Below the pieces are notes generated by a model. The model saw only the letters and a list, made by a program, of their open reading frames with translations, did no database searches and was not told the origin of the DNA. Shown in pieces: positions 11,854 through 23,619 of a stretch of DNA of 64,000 bases (its first letter is position 1; the number at the start of each line of letters is the position of its first letter). Source of the stretch: Diabrotica undecimpunctata (taxonomy: Eukaryota; Arthropoda; Insecta; Coleoptera; Chrysomelidae). The stretch covers positions 129,168,952 to 129,232,951 of the forward strand of contig NC_092806.1 in assembly GCF_040954645.1 (NCBI RefSeq), in the 5' to 3' direction. Position numbers and translations under genes: made by a program.

Positions 11854-12115
11854 TTGCCTCCAGTAATGAAACGATATCTTATACTGTTCAGTAAACTGAT
11901 CAGCCGAGTCTATGGAGCGGAGAATAATAATGGAGTGTGGAGAAGACGATACAGCTTCGAACTTTATAGAATATATCAGGAATCAGATACCGTGAAATAC
12001 ATTAAGATAGGACGTATGAGGTGGACAGAGCATGTAATGTGAATGGAACAAAATAACCCAGCTAGAAGAATGCTCCTTGATAGACCTATTGGTCATAGAA
12101 AAAGACCGGCTTTTG
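11854..12115 (+). pseudogene. LINE C-terminal fragment
   Basis: The plus strand gives LISRVYGAENNNGVWRRRY, SFELYRIYQESDTVKYIK, GRMRWTEHVM, a stop, then MEQNNPARRML and PIGHRKRP. This is the same tail family as the fragments at 1.9-2.3 and 43.5-43.9 kb. It stops abruptly where the hairpin at 12116 begins. Confidence 0.7.
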
Positions 12116-12226
12116 GTTGGCGGTGGAGAGGTAGAAAGTCTCGATTGAATGAGACATAACGATTAACACATTCTGTTAATCGCCATATCTCATTTAATCG
12201 AGACTTTCTACCTCTCCACCGCCAAC
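12116..12226. repeat. Short hairpin, ~53-bp arms
   Basis: The left arm begins GTTGGCGGTGGAGAGGTAG and the right arm ends with its complement. The arms meet at GATTAACA/TGTTAATC with a 5-base loop near 12165-12172 and only a handful of mismatches. It follows directly on the LINE fragment, so it may be a small inverted duplication made during or after that insertion. Confidence 0.85.
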
Positions 12227-13139
12227 TATTCTCATGACGTATATCCTCAACATCTTCTGTTACATCAAAATTTACATTAATATCTCTCCTTTTGCCATTT
12301 ATTCATCTTTCTCAGTCCACCCCAAACCACTCTTTTTAAATGCATCTAACTTTTCCATCACTCCCCACTTCTTTCCAGTATTTTTATACTTCACCTCTGA
12401 CCCTTATGCCTAATGTTCTTCATCAACCATTGCTCCATAATTAGATACAGATCAGATAATTCTATTCCCCTGCAATAAACCATTCACAATCACACAATAA
12501 TTAACCAGATGATATCATGGTCCATCTAAAGCCAAGTCACATATCTGAATTTCCTTTTATTATTTACAACACTTTAGTAACGTACATACTTTTTTAACAT
12601 AACTGCTCTAACTAAAAAAATTCACCAACCACGTCACCAACGTTTACCAACCATCCTTATTCTCCTTTAAAGCATTCTTCTCTTCCCTCATCAACACATG
12701 CTTTCCTTAGGTTATGGTTTCAGACATTCAGAGATCTCAGTCTCTTCTTCAGTCATTTTTCCTATCACAACAACACTAAAACATTACAAATCATACTTTT
12801 AACCAAATAGATTCACCCTGTACCGATCAATTTTGTTAGTCTTCAATAGTTTCTCAACAAACATTAATTTTTTAATCGGCTTTTGCCATTTCCACGCGTT
12901 CATAAACTTGGACACCCAATATTTTTCAGATACCAAATGTAACGTTTTAACATGTAGAGCCTTTTTACTCAAGGTATAAGTTAAGTAATATACTAGCAGT
13001 ATTTAAAAATCAATGCACCTCCTATATCAAATACATAATTACATACATCAATAAATATTTCACTCCGTAGGAATACATATAATTCACAATATTACAGTAA
13101 TGCCCACACCACTTTTAACACATCTACTTTAAGTAAGAT
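12227..13139. other. G-poor noncoding stretch
   Basis: The plus strand is conspicuously poor in G and rich in A, C and T, with no coding frame. A similar composition appears at 15640-16030 and 49900-50700, each next to a hammerhead-like motif (here 12716-12752). It may be the untranslated part of a Penelope-like or other retroelement. Function unknown. Confidence 0.4.
12716..12752 (-). ncRNA. Hammerhead-like motif candidate
   Basis: The minus strand has an exact CTGAAGA core, then about 23 bases holding AGAGA/TCTCT complementarity, then GAAAC. These fit the two conserved halves of the hammerhead ribozyme (CUGANGA and GAAA). Stem I and the cleavage triplet were not established, so activity is not claimed. 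Confidence 0.3.
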
Positions 13140-15590
13140 CATCACCCCCCTCCATTTTCCTTTATAACATACTGCATTTTCCTTATATCTCTCTCTTGTC
13201 GTTTCCTCATTGCTGAGGATCGTGATTTCCTACAATGCGGGCTGTCAATTTTCTCCATCTCTTGCGATTTTGGGCTGCTCTCATGGACTCGGAAAACGTC
13301 TCTCCAGTGGCTTTCTGTACTTGATCTGACCATCGGATAGGTGAGCGTCCTCTGCCTCTACGTCCTTCTACGTTTCCGCACACAATTAGTCTTTCTAAGT
13401 TGTCATTGTCTCTTCTCGCAATGTGGCCAAAAAACTTTAAAACATTTGCAAGACACTGAGAGGAGAGTCTGGTCTGAATGTTTAGCTCTTCGAGAATCGA
13501 CTGATTAGATCTGTGCTCCGTCCACGAGACGCGTAGCATTCGTCTCCAGCACCACATTTCGAATGCGTCAATCCTTTTCCTATCCTCTGATTTTATTGTC
13601 CATGTTTCGGCACCGTAACTGAAGATTGAAAAAATGAGTGTCCGTACCAGTCTCATTTTGAGTTTTTTGGATAAAGAGCGGTCCTTCCATATTTTTGACA
13701 TTCGACTCATCGCGTTCTTGGCCATCCCTATTCTTCTGCGAATTTCCGTATGGGAGGAGGCTGCATTGCTTAAGGAAGATCCTAGATACGTGAACTCGTC
13801 TACTTTCTCGAATTGATTTAGGGCGCCTGTTGTTTGGAGGATATTCGCGTGGTCCACAATCATGATTTTTGTTTTCTGATTATTAATCTTGAGCCCACAC
13901 TTGTTGCTTTCGGTTTCTACTCTCTTTATCAGTCTCGACATCTCCTCTTCTGATGTTGCTATCAGTGTTGTATCGTCTGCGAATCTTAAGTTTGAGATCT
14001 TTTTTCCTGCAATGGAGATGCCGCCTCTCCATCCATCGAGTGCGTTCCTCATTATGTATTCTCCATATAAATTGAACAGGTCTGGAGATAGTATGCACCC
14101 TTGTCGTACACCTCTGCTGGTTTTGAAGGTACAGATTGCTGGTTTTCAATTCTTATTTTAACTGAGTTATCTTCGTATAAGTTTTTAATAAATATTGCCA
14201 AATGATCTGGAACTCCCATCTCATGAAGAACTGTCCAGAGAACTTCCCACTTCACACAATCAAATGCCTTTTGGTAGTCTAGAAAACAGATTCAAATTGG
14301 AATTTTAAATTCGCGGGCCTTTTCTATGAGCTGCCGCATATTAAGGATTTGCTCTCTCGTACCCTTCCCTTTGACAAAGCCTGCTTGTTCTTGGGGAATT
14401 TGTTTGTCTAAGTATTGTTGCAAACGGCGTTTAATGATTCTTAGTAATATTTTGCTTGGATGGGAAATCAGTGAGATGGTACGATAATTACTACACTTTG
14501 TAGTTGTTCCTTTTTTATGGATTGGTATGCACAATGATGTGCGCCATTCTCTGGGCCACTTTCCGCATCTCCAAATTTTATTACAAAGTTTCCACATTAT
14601 GTAACATCCTTTGTCTCCCATGTTCTGAAGGAGCTCTCCCGTGATATCATCGCAGCCAGGGGATTTATTCTTCTTGAGGTGAGTTACAGCTTCTTCAATC
14701 TCGGACAGCAGAATTTCAGGTTCAGGGTTGTATGCGATGTTTTCGAGGGCTGAAGTATGGCCTAGATTTACGTGTTCTTCCCTGTAGAGCTCTGAACAAT
14801 AGTTTTTCCATGTTTCCAACACTCTGTCGATATCACTTATGATAATACCATGTTTGTCCTCTATTGCATAGTTCTTGGGTTTAAATTCTCTCGCAAGAAT
14901 TTTCACTTTCCGGAAGAGGTCTTTGGTTTCATTTCGATATCCGTGATTTTCTATTACTTGACCGATTTCAGAGATGTATTCTTGTTTGTCTTTTCGGCAT
15001 CTTCGTTGAATATCTCTGGAGAAAGCTTTATATGTCTGTTGATGACAGGGGCCAACTTTAAGTTGCTTTCTTTGTTCAATCACTTTCCACGTGTTTCTGC
15101 TGATCCACGGTTTAATGCTATTATTTATAGATGGTTGGCGACATTGGTTCACTGTTGTTACGATGGTTTCTTTAATATCTGTCCAGGCTTCATCCACACT
15201 TTGTTCTGCCTGATTGTTCTCTATTCTGGTTAGTGCTGGTTCAATTCTCTCTTTAAAGGTAGCTAATTCGGGGTCCGTTAGCCTAAAAGAACGGGGAGAA
15301 GCCTTGCGTATGATCTTGAAACGTATTCTGTAATCAGCCATCAAGAGCTGGTGATCGCTTCCGCATTCTGCTCCTGGAAATGTTCTTGCGTTCGTAATTG
15401 AAGACTTCCATCTCGAACTGATCAGAATAAAGTCTATTTGATTTCTTGTTCTATCTCCAGGTGATTTCCAGGTATAGAGTCTACGCGGATGATGCTTGAA
15501 ATGCGTGTTCATTACAGAAAATTTCCTTTGGTTGCAGAATTCTAATTTCCTTATATATATTATCCTTATTATACACACATGCGTCCCTCA
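13140..15590 (-). pseudogene. Long LINE: endonuclease end plus RT
   Basis: Minus strand. The 428-codon frame 15578-14292 begins inside the APE-type endonuclease (RLYTWKSPGDRTRNQIDFI, then ECGSDHQLL). It passes through the linker into RT motifs (HLKKNKSPGCDDITGELLQN, WRTSLCIPIHKKGTT, QEQAGFVKGKGTREQI). A single TGA at 14289-14291 is followed in frame by FLDYQKAFDCV to 14052. A frameshift near 14120 leads into the 281-codon frame 14052-13207 with GCILSPDLFNL, intact FADD (13983-13972), FTYLGSSLS, YGAETWT and FFGHIARRDNDN. So the RT is nearly whole, with one stop and one frameshift, and the element is 5'-truncated in the endonuclease. The clade was not assigned. Confidence 0.88.
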
Positions 15591-15634
15591 AGTAATTGTT
15601 TCGGACTTCTGGTGATCTCAGCCTCTTGTCAAGT
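15588..15634 (-). ncRNA. Degenerate hammerhead-like motif
   Basis: Minus strand: TTGACAAGAGGCTGAGATC, then a short spacer and GTCCGAAACAA. The second half (CCGAAAC) fits; the first half deviates from CTGANGA. Listed because it matches the spacing and context of the other copies in the window. Confidence 0.2.
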
Positions 15635-15639
15635 TTTTT

Positions 15640-16145
15640 CTCTTCTCACCACCAGTGAATTTAGATATCTGAATAGTTGGTTGCCTACCTGTACTCATAA
15701 CTTTTACTAAACTTTAATCCACCTTAATTAATAACCAATTTACAAATTTTCCATCGTACTTTCAGGATAAATCACACTTTAAATTACAGCATATTGAAGG
15801 TTGCTACTGTTTTTATTAATAAAATTTTAACATACTTAATTTTACATATTGCTGGCTTCTGTCACATTTACACACCTAGCTCTGTTACATTGACCGCCCT
15901 GTTCCGACTTCCGTCCTAACATGTCATTTTATTCAGTTGCTATCAACATGTCCTCACAGACACTTCGTCTGAGGACTAGCAACCCCCAGTGGAGCCTTAC
16001 GTTGCCATGTTATCAATTCCTTTTGTAACTTAAACATCATAGTTTATAATTTTAAAAAATGTAACCATATATTTAGTGGTTTCAAATATATACATCACGT
16101 TAGTATTAATCACACTTTTTGTAATAACCTTTCTCAAAATTTTAA
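15640..16145. other. G-poor noncoding stretch
   Basis: No coding frame. It contains a small perfect hairpin near 15951-15980 (GTCCTCACAGAC with its complement GTCTGAGGAC). Otherwise unassigned. Confidence 0.4.
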
Positions 16146-16149
16146 CTTT

Positions 16150-16557
16150 AACGTTTGATTTAAGAGCGTAGGCGCAAAATTTCGGGCCAATGCTTTTTAA
16201 ATGCATTTATTTTTTTTTGAATCGTGAGAAAACTAACAAATATTTTTGAAAATTTTAAACGCAGAATGAAAGATTACATTATTACCGAGGGCCGAAAGTC
16301 CCTTAGAATAAACAAAAAGTTTTTTTGAATGAGATATTTGAAAATAAAAATCACACTAAATTTTCTCTTTTTTTCATCCCTGTAACTTATTAAAATAAAC
16401 ATTATAGAAGTTTTCAGGGACTTTCTGCCCTCAGTAATAATGTATTCTTTTATTTTGTTTTTAAATTTTTCAAAAATACTTATTAGTTTTCTCAGGATTC
16501 GAAAAAAATGAATGCATTTAAAAAGCATTCGCCCGAAATTTTGCGCCTACCCTCTTA
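16150..16557. repeat. Foldback element, second copy
   Basis: An inverted repeat of about 400 bases. The left arm begins near GTAGGCGCAAAATTTCGG and the right arm ends near CGAAATTTTGCGCCTAC. The internal blocks GGGCCGAAAGTCCC and GGGACTTTCTGCCC face each other. It is homologous to 5561-5955 but lacks the unique flank seen there, which supports independent mobility of the foldback. No coding capacity. Confidence 0.85.
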
Positions 16558-16586
16558 ATTAAAGTGGTTATACTTTTAGGATAGCA

Positions 16587-16616
16587 CTGATGATGGAATA
16601 TGAATTCCGAAAACGT
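16587..16616 (+). ncRNA. Hammerhead-like motif candidate
   Basis: Exact CTGATGA (16587-16593), a 5-bp stem GGAAT/ATTCC with a 4-base loop, then GAAAACG. One extra T sits between the first core half and the stem. It closely resembles the motif at 51021-51048. Stem I and the cleavage site are not evident. Confidence 0.4.
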
Positions 16617-16679
16617 TCTGTGATGTAACCCGATAGTATTTTTATTATTATACCTTTTATAAAGTCATTTTTTAAATAA

Positions 16680-17389
16680 AATTTTTGTGATACATGGTAT
16701 ACAGCCAACTACAGGAATTTAGTTACCTTGTGGATTTTAAATGTTAGTTATTACCGATGATGATAAAAAATTTACTGTTTTTTGTCCCTATTTTTTTTTC
16801 CTTGTTATTACGAAAAATTTACGTACGTTAATAATAACGGTTATCGATTGACTTTAACCTTTACCTTTTTCACGGTAACCTTCGCAATCGACTTTCAATA
16901 CACAACTACATTGGCGCAATACTTTTAGAGAAATAATCGAATTTTTATTATTTATTAAATATTTGTTCTATTAATACACATACACATCGATTCCTACAAA
17001 TACATTGAAAAGGTGACCTTTCTTTAACAATTCTGAAACTCCTACATTATCATAATACACAAATATAACCAAATGAATAGAATCAAGATTTTTTATTCTC
17101 TTATTAGTAATGTTTTATAGTGATGAGTTTATGTGAAAAACTGCAATTTTTTTTAGCTCTAATTTAAAATTATTTCGAAATTTATACATAATCTAATCAT
17201 GAACGTCTTGTTTATTTATTGAATGGCCCCATTCATGCTATATACGTCTTATATCATGTTTATTGTTACACTGAGAAAATTTTAAATACCCCTATTGAGA
17301 CACAAAATGAGTAAGATGCAGCTTCTACCTCTATGGTATGGTTCTTTTTTTTTTTTCATGTACCACGTCCTTTTGGAACGTTGGTTACT
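16680..17389. other. AT-rich spacer
   Basis: Nothing recognised up to the hAT target duplication that starts at 17390. Confidence 0.45.
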
Positions 17390-17967
17390 ATCATAACTAG
17401 ACTTCGGCAAATATGCATATTGCATATTTTGCATATTGTGCATATTTTATGCAAATATTTCATATTTTGGCATATTTGTATAAAAGTTTGCATAAAGTGC
17501 ATAAAAGTTCAGATTTTTATACTGTATTTGAAAATTTTTAAACATACCAATTTATTTCAATTCTTGTATAAAATTTTGTAGTCATTTTAATCAAGAAATG
17601 ATCTAAGTACGTAATCTCTATAGGTACAAAACATTTACAATTTCAAAGAAGATCAATTTAAGTAGCCCTCAACATTCTTAGAAAGTCTCGGTCACTGAGG
17701 CATTCAGTTATTGGATAATCGCTAAGGGTTCGCTCATTTGCATTTTATGATCTAATCCCCAAATCTATCTACAATTTATTGTATCTTAACAGCAGGTAAA
17801 CGGCTAATAGTTTTGTTCCTAATTTAGGGATTTTCCAAAATCTCCCAGTTTATTGAATTAGGTACCTAAACATTTCTAATTTGATGCTCAGATTTGTAAA
17901 TCATTTTTGTTTTGATATTCAAAGCGTAAACACTCGTTGTGCGTAACAAAAAGATTGTGATTTTATA

Positions 17968-19881
17968 ATGCCTAAAACAACCAGTGCTTCAACTTGGATT
18001 AAACCTTATAAAGAGCTGTCTATGGATATGGGAAAAATCTACTGTTCAGTCTGTGGCAAAATTTTAAGTATCTAATATTTTCTATTAAATATCTAATATT
18101 TCATACATACAGGGTGTTTCCAAATGACACTTACAACGTTTGACTGTAGATACTTCTCGAAAAATTGAACAAAACGATATAGTTAATGAGGGGTCAAACT
18201 TATTTACTTTTCGAGATACAGGGTGTTAAAATTAAAAAAAATTAAATTCTTTTAGTTAATAACAACAATAACTTTAAAACCAATAAACGTATTTACTTGA
18301 AATTTAGTACTCGTAGGTTGTTTTTAAATGAAAAATAGCTTCCTTTAGTGAGAAAAAATTGTCCATGGTACAATATAATGGTGTGTATTTAGAAAAATTT
18401 TTCACCTTTACTTTTTTTTATGAAGTCAGCTATTCTAAAACACAATTATTTTTATTGTAATTGAATTAACAAAAAAAAAACTTTTGTTGAATTTTAAAAT
18501 AAGTTATATCATGTACTAATGGTTAGTAACAAAAACTAATTTGTGGATTAATACTGCATTTAAAACACTTAGCGAGTGTTTTTTTTCCAAACCAGTTATT
18601 TGATTAACCAAAAACACCTTGTATATTTTTATATTTTAAAGGTTGGGTTAAAATAAAGGTTTTTATTTTTATTTATAGATAGCATGTGAGAAGAAATTTC
18701 AGATAGACCAACATGTGAGAACTGCTTCACACATTGCAAAAAAAGGAAAAATAGGAGGAAAACATCAAACTTCAATGGCTAAATGTTTCCAATCTACTTC
18801 AAAAAAATTAGATGAGCAAGAAACTTTTAATGAAGACTTGTGTCGCGCATTAGTGTCTGCAAACATACCGCTTTTAAAATTAGCAAATGTAAATTTTAGT
18901 TCGTTTCTAAAAAAATATTGCAAACTTAATGTTCCAAGTGATCGGTCTCTAAGAAGAAATAATGTGAACGGGCTATACTCGTCGATGTTAATTAATATTA
19001 AGGAATAAATTGCAGATAATTATTTTTACATATCTGTAGACGAAACCACTGATTCCTCAGGAAAGTATATTGCTCATTTATTGATTGGTGTTCTTAAAGA
19101 AGATACCTTACCAAAATCTCATCTTATTTCATGCCAGCAACTTGAGAAAACAAATGCTTTAACAATTTCGCGTTTTATACAAGAAACATTAGCAACTTTT
19201 TTTCTTCCGACAACTATTCCTTCTAATAAATTACTGCTTATTTTATCGGATGCTGCTCCTTATATGGTGAAAGCAGGACAAAATTTAAAAATATTTTTCC
19301 CAGATTTAATACATGTTACTTGTGTAGCGCATGGATTAAACAGAGTTGCAGAGGAAATACGAAAAAAGTTTCCTCTTGTAAATACCATGATATCCAGTGT
19401 CAAAAAAGTATTTCTTAAATCTCCTATAAGAATTCAACTTTATAAAGAAATGCTACCTAACATTCCTCTTCCACCACAACCTATTTTAACGCGATGGGGA
19501 ACATGGTTAGAAGCAGCTAATTTTTATGCAGATCATTTTGTTAAAATAAAGAACATAATTGATACGTTAACAGATGAAAGTTCCCAATCTCTTTTGGATT
19601 CTAAACAAACTTTTCAGAGTAACTTGTTTCATTAAGAACTTTCATTTATAAAATCAAATTTTAGTTTTGTTCAAAAAACAATTACTCAGTTAGAATCACC
19701 AAAACTGTCATTGTTCGAAAGTACAGCATTAATAAAAGAATTTGCGTCATGTTGTCGGAACGTTAGAGGTAATATTGGAAAAGATATTTTAAAAAAATTT
19801 AAAGCTACTATGGAAAAAAATAAAGGTTACCATATTCTTATAAATATATGTACTCAGACAGAAGCCACAAGTTTTTGTTAG
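17968..19881 (+). pseudogene. hAT transposase, CGGBP1-like, two stops
   Basis: It starts at ATG 17968 (MPKTTSASTWIKPYKE). A BED-type zinc finger is split: the Cys pair (YCSVCGKIL) is before 18067 and the His pair (DQHVRTASH) is after 18686. A GT donor at 18068 and an AG acceptor near 18685 allow an in-frame intron join. The main exon then runs to a TAG at 19879-19881 in one frame, interrupted only by TAA at 19006-19008 and TAA at 19633-19635. Conserved hAT blocks are visible: ISVDETTDSSGKYIAH, LILSDAAPYMVKAG, HVTCVAHGLNRVAEEIR and PILTRWGTWLEAA. There is no hAT C-terminal dimerisation block, as in CGG triplet repeat-binding protein 1-like relatives. The predicted length of about 430 residues would be near full length. 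Confidence 0.9.
18108..18623. mobile_element. MITE inside the hAT intron
   Basis: The segment begins TACAGGGTGTTTCC and ends with the near-complement AAACACCTTGTA, and is bordered by TA dinucleotides. An internal TACAGGGTGTT recurs at about 18215. It lies wholly within the probable hAT intron and has no coding capacity. Removing it leaves an intron of roughly 100 bases. The TA target points to a Tc1/mariner-type non-autonomous element, which is inference. Confidence 0.6.
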
Positions 19882-20224
19882 AAAATTTTGAACACCACTT
19901 GGTCATTTATTGTTACCATAATTCTAAATAAGTTTATTCATACTTAAAAATGATGTAGTTACTTAAAATAAATGTAAATCTTAATGAATAGTAGGAAATA
20001 TTTAGTTATGTACACTTTTTTTTTTAAATAAAATTGTTACTCTTTTACGATTTTTTTATTTATTTGTATGCATATTTTGTAAAATATTTGCATATTTTCG
20101 GGTAAACACGTGCATATTTATGCGCATATTTTCTACATTTTTATTTGCATATTTGCCGAAGTCTAATCATAACTATCTTAATTTAATTAACTGACACCAT
20201 AAATAGCATGCTGGTATCAATGCT

Positions 20225-20940
20225 ATAACAATCTCGCAAGTTCTTCAACCAGTAAGAAGTCTTTTTTCGTCTTCGGTTGCATTTACCTGCTATTTACCTT
20301 TCATAATATTTTAGCTTTCTCTTCTTGATGCTTTTTATAATCTTAGGAGTCTTCAGAGACGTTCTAGTATTGTGGAGTTTCGAATCTTCTCCACCCAAGA
20401 AACTTTTAAAAATCTTCTGTAGCTCCACATTTCGAAAGCCTTAAAGCGATTTAGATTACTTTTATTTATAGTCTAACACTCAACACCATAAAGTGTTTAG
20501 GTCTCCGTTACGTAATACCTTCAATATCCTTCTAAAAGCGGCTCCGGTCTGCTCAATTCTGGATCTTATTTCACCGTGTCTCTCTGCGTTACAATTTAAG
20601 TGAATCCAAAATAAACAATTTGATCACCTTGTTTAAGTTTGGTACTATTTGCATATATAAACAGTCTTATATTCTGTTTTTTACTTATTACGAGTATTTG
20701 GGTGTTCCGTATGTTCAGATACAGACCTGCTTCTTTACTGTTCTCAACGACACTGCCAAGTAATGTTTGCGGATCTTCTTGAGTACCGTTCACAAATATT
20801 CCTTCTTGTTTTTCAAAAAGTGCATTACTGAGAATTATTTCGGAGAAATCGTTCAGAAGCAGGGGCGACAAGAGGCATCTCTTCCACACTCCTTTCTTAA
20901 TATTAAGAGCCTGTGATTCCAAACCTTTTAAAAATTTTTT
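20225..20940 (-). pseudogene. LINE RT fragment
   Basis: Minus strand: IKKGVWKRCLLSPLLLNDFSEIIL, a corrupted GVRQGCILSP block, near 20900-20840; then EEAGLYLNIRNTQILVISKKQ-like text and KQGDQIVYFGFT near 20650. Downstream in broken frames come RSRIEQTGAAFRRI and an FRNVELQKIFKSFL stretch. The catalytic F/YADD block is not visible, being deleted between the two halves. It lies just outside the hAT insertion. Confidence 0.72.
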
Positions 20941-20949
20941 AGCTAGTTT

Positions 20950-22470
20950 TAATACGATATCATCATTATCATCATTCTCTTTGCCTTTATCCCTATTCGG
21001 GGTCGGCTTCCCAAATTACATTTCTTCATAAGTGTCTATCTTGGTTCATACCAATAATAATACCCTTTACCGATATGTCCTGCCTAAGCGTCTCCCCGCA
21101 GGTCTTTTTTGGTCTTCCTCTCCTACTACTTCCAGGAACCTGCAAATCAGCAATTCTTCGTATTGGGTCTTATTAACATCCCTACTTTGAACATGACCAA
21201 ACCATCTTAACCTATGCTCTTTCATCTTGGCAACAATTGGTGCCAGCCCTAGACTTCCCCTAACATACTCAGTCCTGATGTTATCCTTTTTTGTAAGTCC
21301 ACTCATTTATCCAAGCATTCTCATTTCCACAACATGCATTCGTTAATTCTCTTTTTTTTTTTTAACTGCCCAACATTCAATTCCGTACATCATAGCTGGT
21401 CTTATGGCTGTTTTATAAAATTTTCGCTTCAGCATTATTGGAATTTTTCTCTACAACACACCACTCGCTTCCTTTGACTTCATCCATCCAACTCTAATTC
21501 TCTTGCCTGCATCTCCATCTATTCCACCATTACTCTGTAACACCGATTCTAGGTACTTAAAACTATTACTTTTCACAATCATTTCACCATCCAAATATAT
21601 CATTGTATTTGTACTAACTCCTTCCTTAAATGGATATCATTCCAAATACTCTGTTTTTGTCCTACCAAGTTACCTTTTTCTTCAAGAGCTTGTCTCCACT
21701 GTTCCAGTTTTTGTTCTACTGGCACTAAATCATCAGCATATATTAAGTACCACGGATATTACCCTGTAGTTTCGTTGTTGGTTGATCCAGAACTAATGTG
21801 AATAAATAAGGACTAAGCAATGAGCCTTGATATAATCCTACTTGCACATGAAATTTTCTCTCCCATACCTGTCCTAACACTAGTTGTTACCCCCTTCTAC
21901 ATGTCTCTCACAATCTTTACATATTCACCGGGGACTCCTTTCTTATTGAGTGCCAACCACAGATTCTCCCGAGAAACTCGATCATATACTTTTTCAAGGT
22001 CAATGAATATCATATGAGCGTTTGTTTCTTTATTCCTGTATTTTTCCATCAACTGTCTTGTAATGAAAATTGCTTTTGTTGTTGATCTACCTTGCATAAA
22101 GTCAAACTGATTATCGGATATTTCGGTTTCTTTACGTATCCGTCTGTCAATTACTCTCTCTTATATTTTCATGGTGTGACTAAGTAGTTTATAGCCCTGT
22201 AGTTTGTACATTGTTGTACATATCCCTTGTTTTTGAAGAGAGGTACTAATACACTGCTTCTTCATTCGTCTCGGATTTGTCCAACTTCCATAATTCTATT
22301 AAATAGAACTGTTAACCAATTTGTCCCTGTCTCTCCTAATGCTTTTCCTTTCTTTATTTTTTGAATTGCTTAAGCTACTTCTTCGTTTGTTATTTCAGTC
22401 ACCATTGCTGTTACTGTCTCGGTTAGCGCAACTGGTTGTCTCTCAAGCTTATCTTGATGATGTTGGTTAA
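20950..22470 (-). pseudogene. RTE-clade LINE remnant
   Basis: Minus strand. RT motifs near 22097-21897 read QGRSTTKAIFITRQLMEKYR, then HMIFIDLEKVYDRVSRENLW and KKGVPGEYVKI, a pattern typical of RTE-clade elements. Further on, degenerate GLYQGSLLSPYLFTLVLD follows. The C-terminal tail near 21300-21070 reads KKDNIRTEYVRGSLGLAPI then KMKEHRLRWFGHVQSRD. Many stops are present. A (GAT)n-like tail lies near 20955-20975. Confidence 0.8.
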
Positions 22471-22479
22471 ATTAAAGCC

Positions 22480-23470
22480 AAATATTTTGAAAATAAGCAT
22501 TTTTACCAAAAATTTTAAATTAAAAACTAATCCCATAATGTTTTTAGTCCGAACTTTATTAATAAGTTTACAAATTTGAGTACTTCTCATAAAATAAGAC
22601 GAACCACAATAGACTTCTTTAGGTAGATTGGAATGGTGGTCAAGCGTCCACTCATATTGAACTTAACCTAATCTAGAATAGGAGGAATGTACTGAGTATT
22701 CAATATATACCTGAAAATCACGCCAATATGTTAATTAAATCAAAACTGCAATCCTTTGGTCTTGAATCTACTAATTATCTTGTTTTACATCTAAAAAAAT
22801 AAATTACAAGATCACAAGCAAATCAATTTCTATCGTACTGACGTAAAGATAATAAATCTTTCAATCTTTTAAAAAACATCCTGCAAAAACACACATTTTG
22901 ATGTTTCGCTTTAAATATTTGTACAAAAATGAGGTAATGGTAGGTAGGTATGTTTTTCCAAGGAAATTAAAAGTACATACATTTGCTAAAATTAAAAGAA
23001 AGTTAAGCTAGATTGGCAAAATATTTAAATAAGCTTTATTTTATTTTCACATTAAAATATTATTGGAAACAAAATTATTTTAACACAATATACATTTATA
23101 ATAAACATATATATTTTAATCTGGAAAATATTAAAAACTATGTAAACGATAAAACGGACGCTTTAATTAATAAAAATTATTTTAACCTAAACAGAGTGGC
23201 CGAATGAAAGCAGGCATTACCACGAACTGTAACAAAACTTTTGAAAAACCGAGCGACACGTAGATTTTTTTATTAAACAGAGACACATTTTAACGGTATT
23301 TTAGAATATTTTACTTTGACCCCTAAACCTTAAACCCTAAACATTTTTAATGCAAATGTGGGTCAAATAAGGTCTTTTAAAACCCTTGCAATTCCCTTTA
23401 CATTAGTTTTTAAATTTTTAAATTCGTTGTAACACTTTATTTGATCTATTAAAAAAAATACATTTTAAAA
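22480..23470. other. AT-rich spacer
   Basis: No gene or repeat recognised. An ACCCCTAAACCTTAAACCCTAAAC stretch near 23320-23342 resembles a degenerate telomere-like CCCTAAA motif, but it occurs only two or three times and is probably chance. Confidence 0.4.
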
Positions 23471-23539
23471 TTAACATTTTAAGCTGATTACTTATTTCTT
23501 AGTTGACCAAATGTTGAAACTCCTGACCTCCAGCATCCA

Positions 23540-23566
23540 CTGATAAAGGTTTTGGTCGAAACGTTC
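23540..23566 (+). ncRNA. Hammerhead-like motif, one core change
   Basis: CTGATAA followed by a short AGG/GGT segment and CGAAACGTT. The second half (GAA, then self-complementary ACGT, then a cleavable base) fits the minimal stem III described for PLE hammerheads. The first half has A for the conserved G. A LINE 3' end lies just downstream. Confidence 0.3.
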
Positions 23567-23619
23567 TCTAACATTTCGAAGCATTTGTGGAATGGTTCCT
23601 CGACATTTGTTGACAATTC

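Larger units (their letters stand above)
17398..20165 (+). mobile_element. Complete hAT-family transposon
   Basis: Terminal inverted repeats of at least 20 bp are seen: TAGACTTCGGCAAATATGCA at 17398, with its exact complement ending at 20165. Both ends are flanked by a perfect 8-bp duplication ATCATAAC (17390-17397 and 20166-20173), the size expected for hAT. Both ends carry dense GCATATTT-type subterminal repeats (17410-17510 and 20065-20155), likely transposase binding sites. The element is 2768 bp and encodes a CGGBP1-like hAT protein. Perfect TIRs and target duplication with only two in-frame stops in the main exon suggest recent insertion. Confidence 0.95.

Noticed and set aside
14850..15233. 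127-codon plus-strand open frame
   Set aside because: Antisense shadow of the long minus-strand LINE frame.
23320..23345. Telomere-like CCCTAAA units
   Set aside because: Too few and irregular copies to be telomeric repeat.
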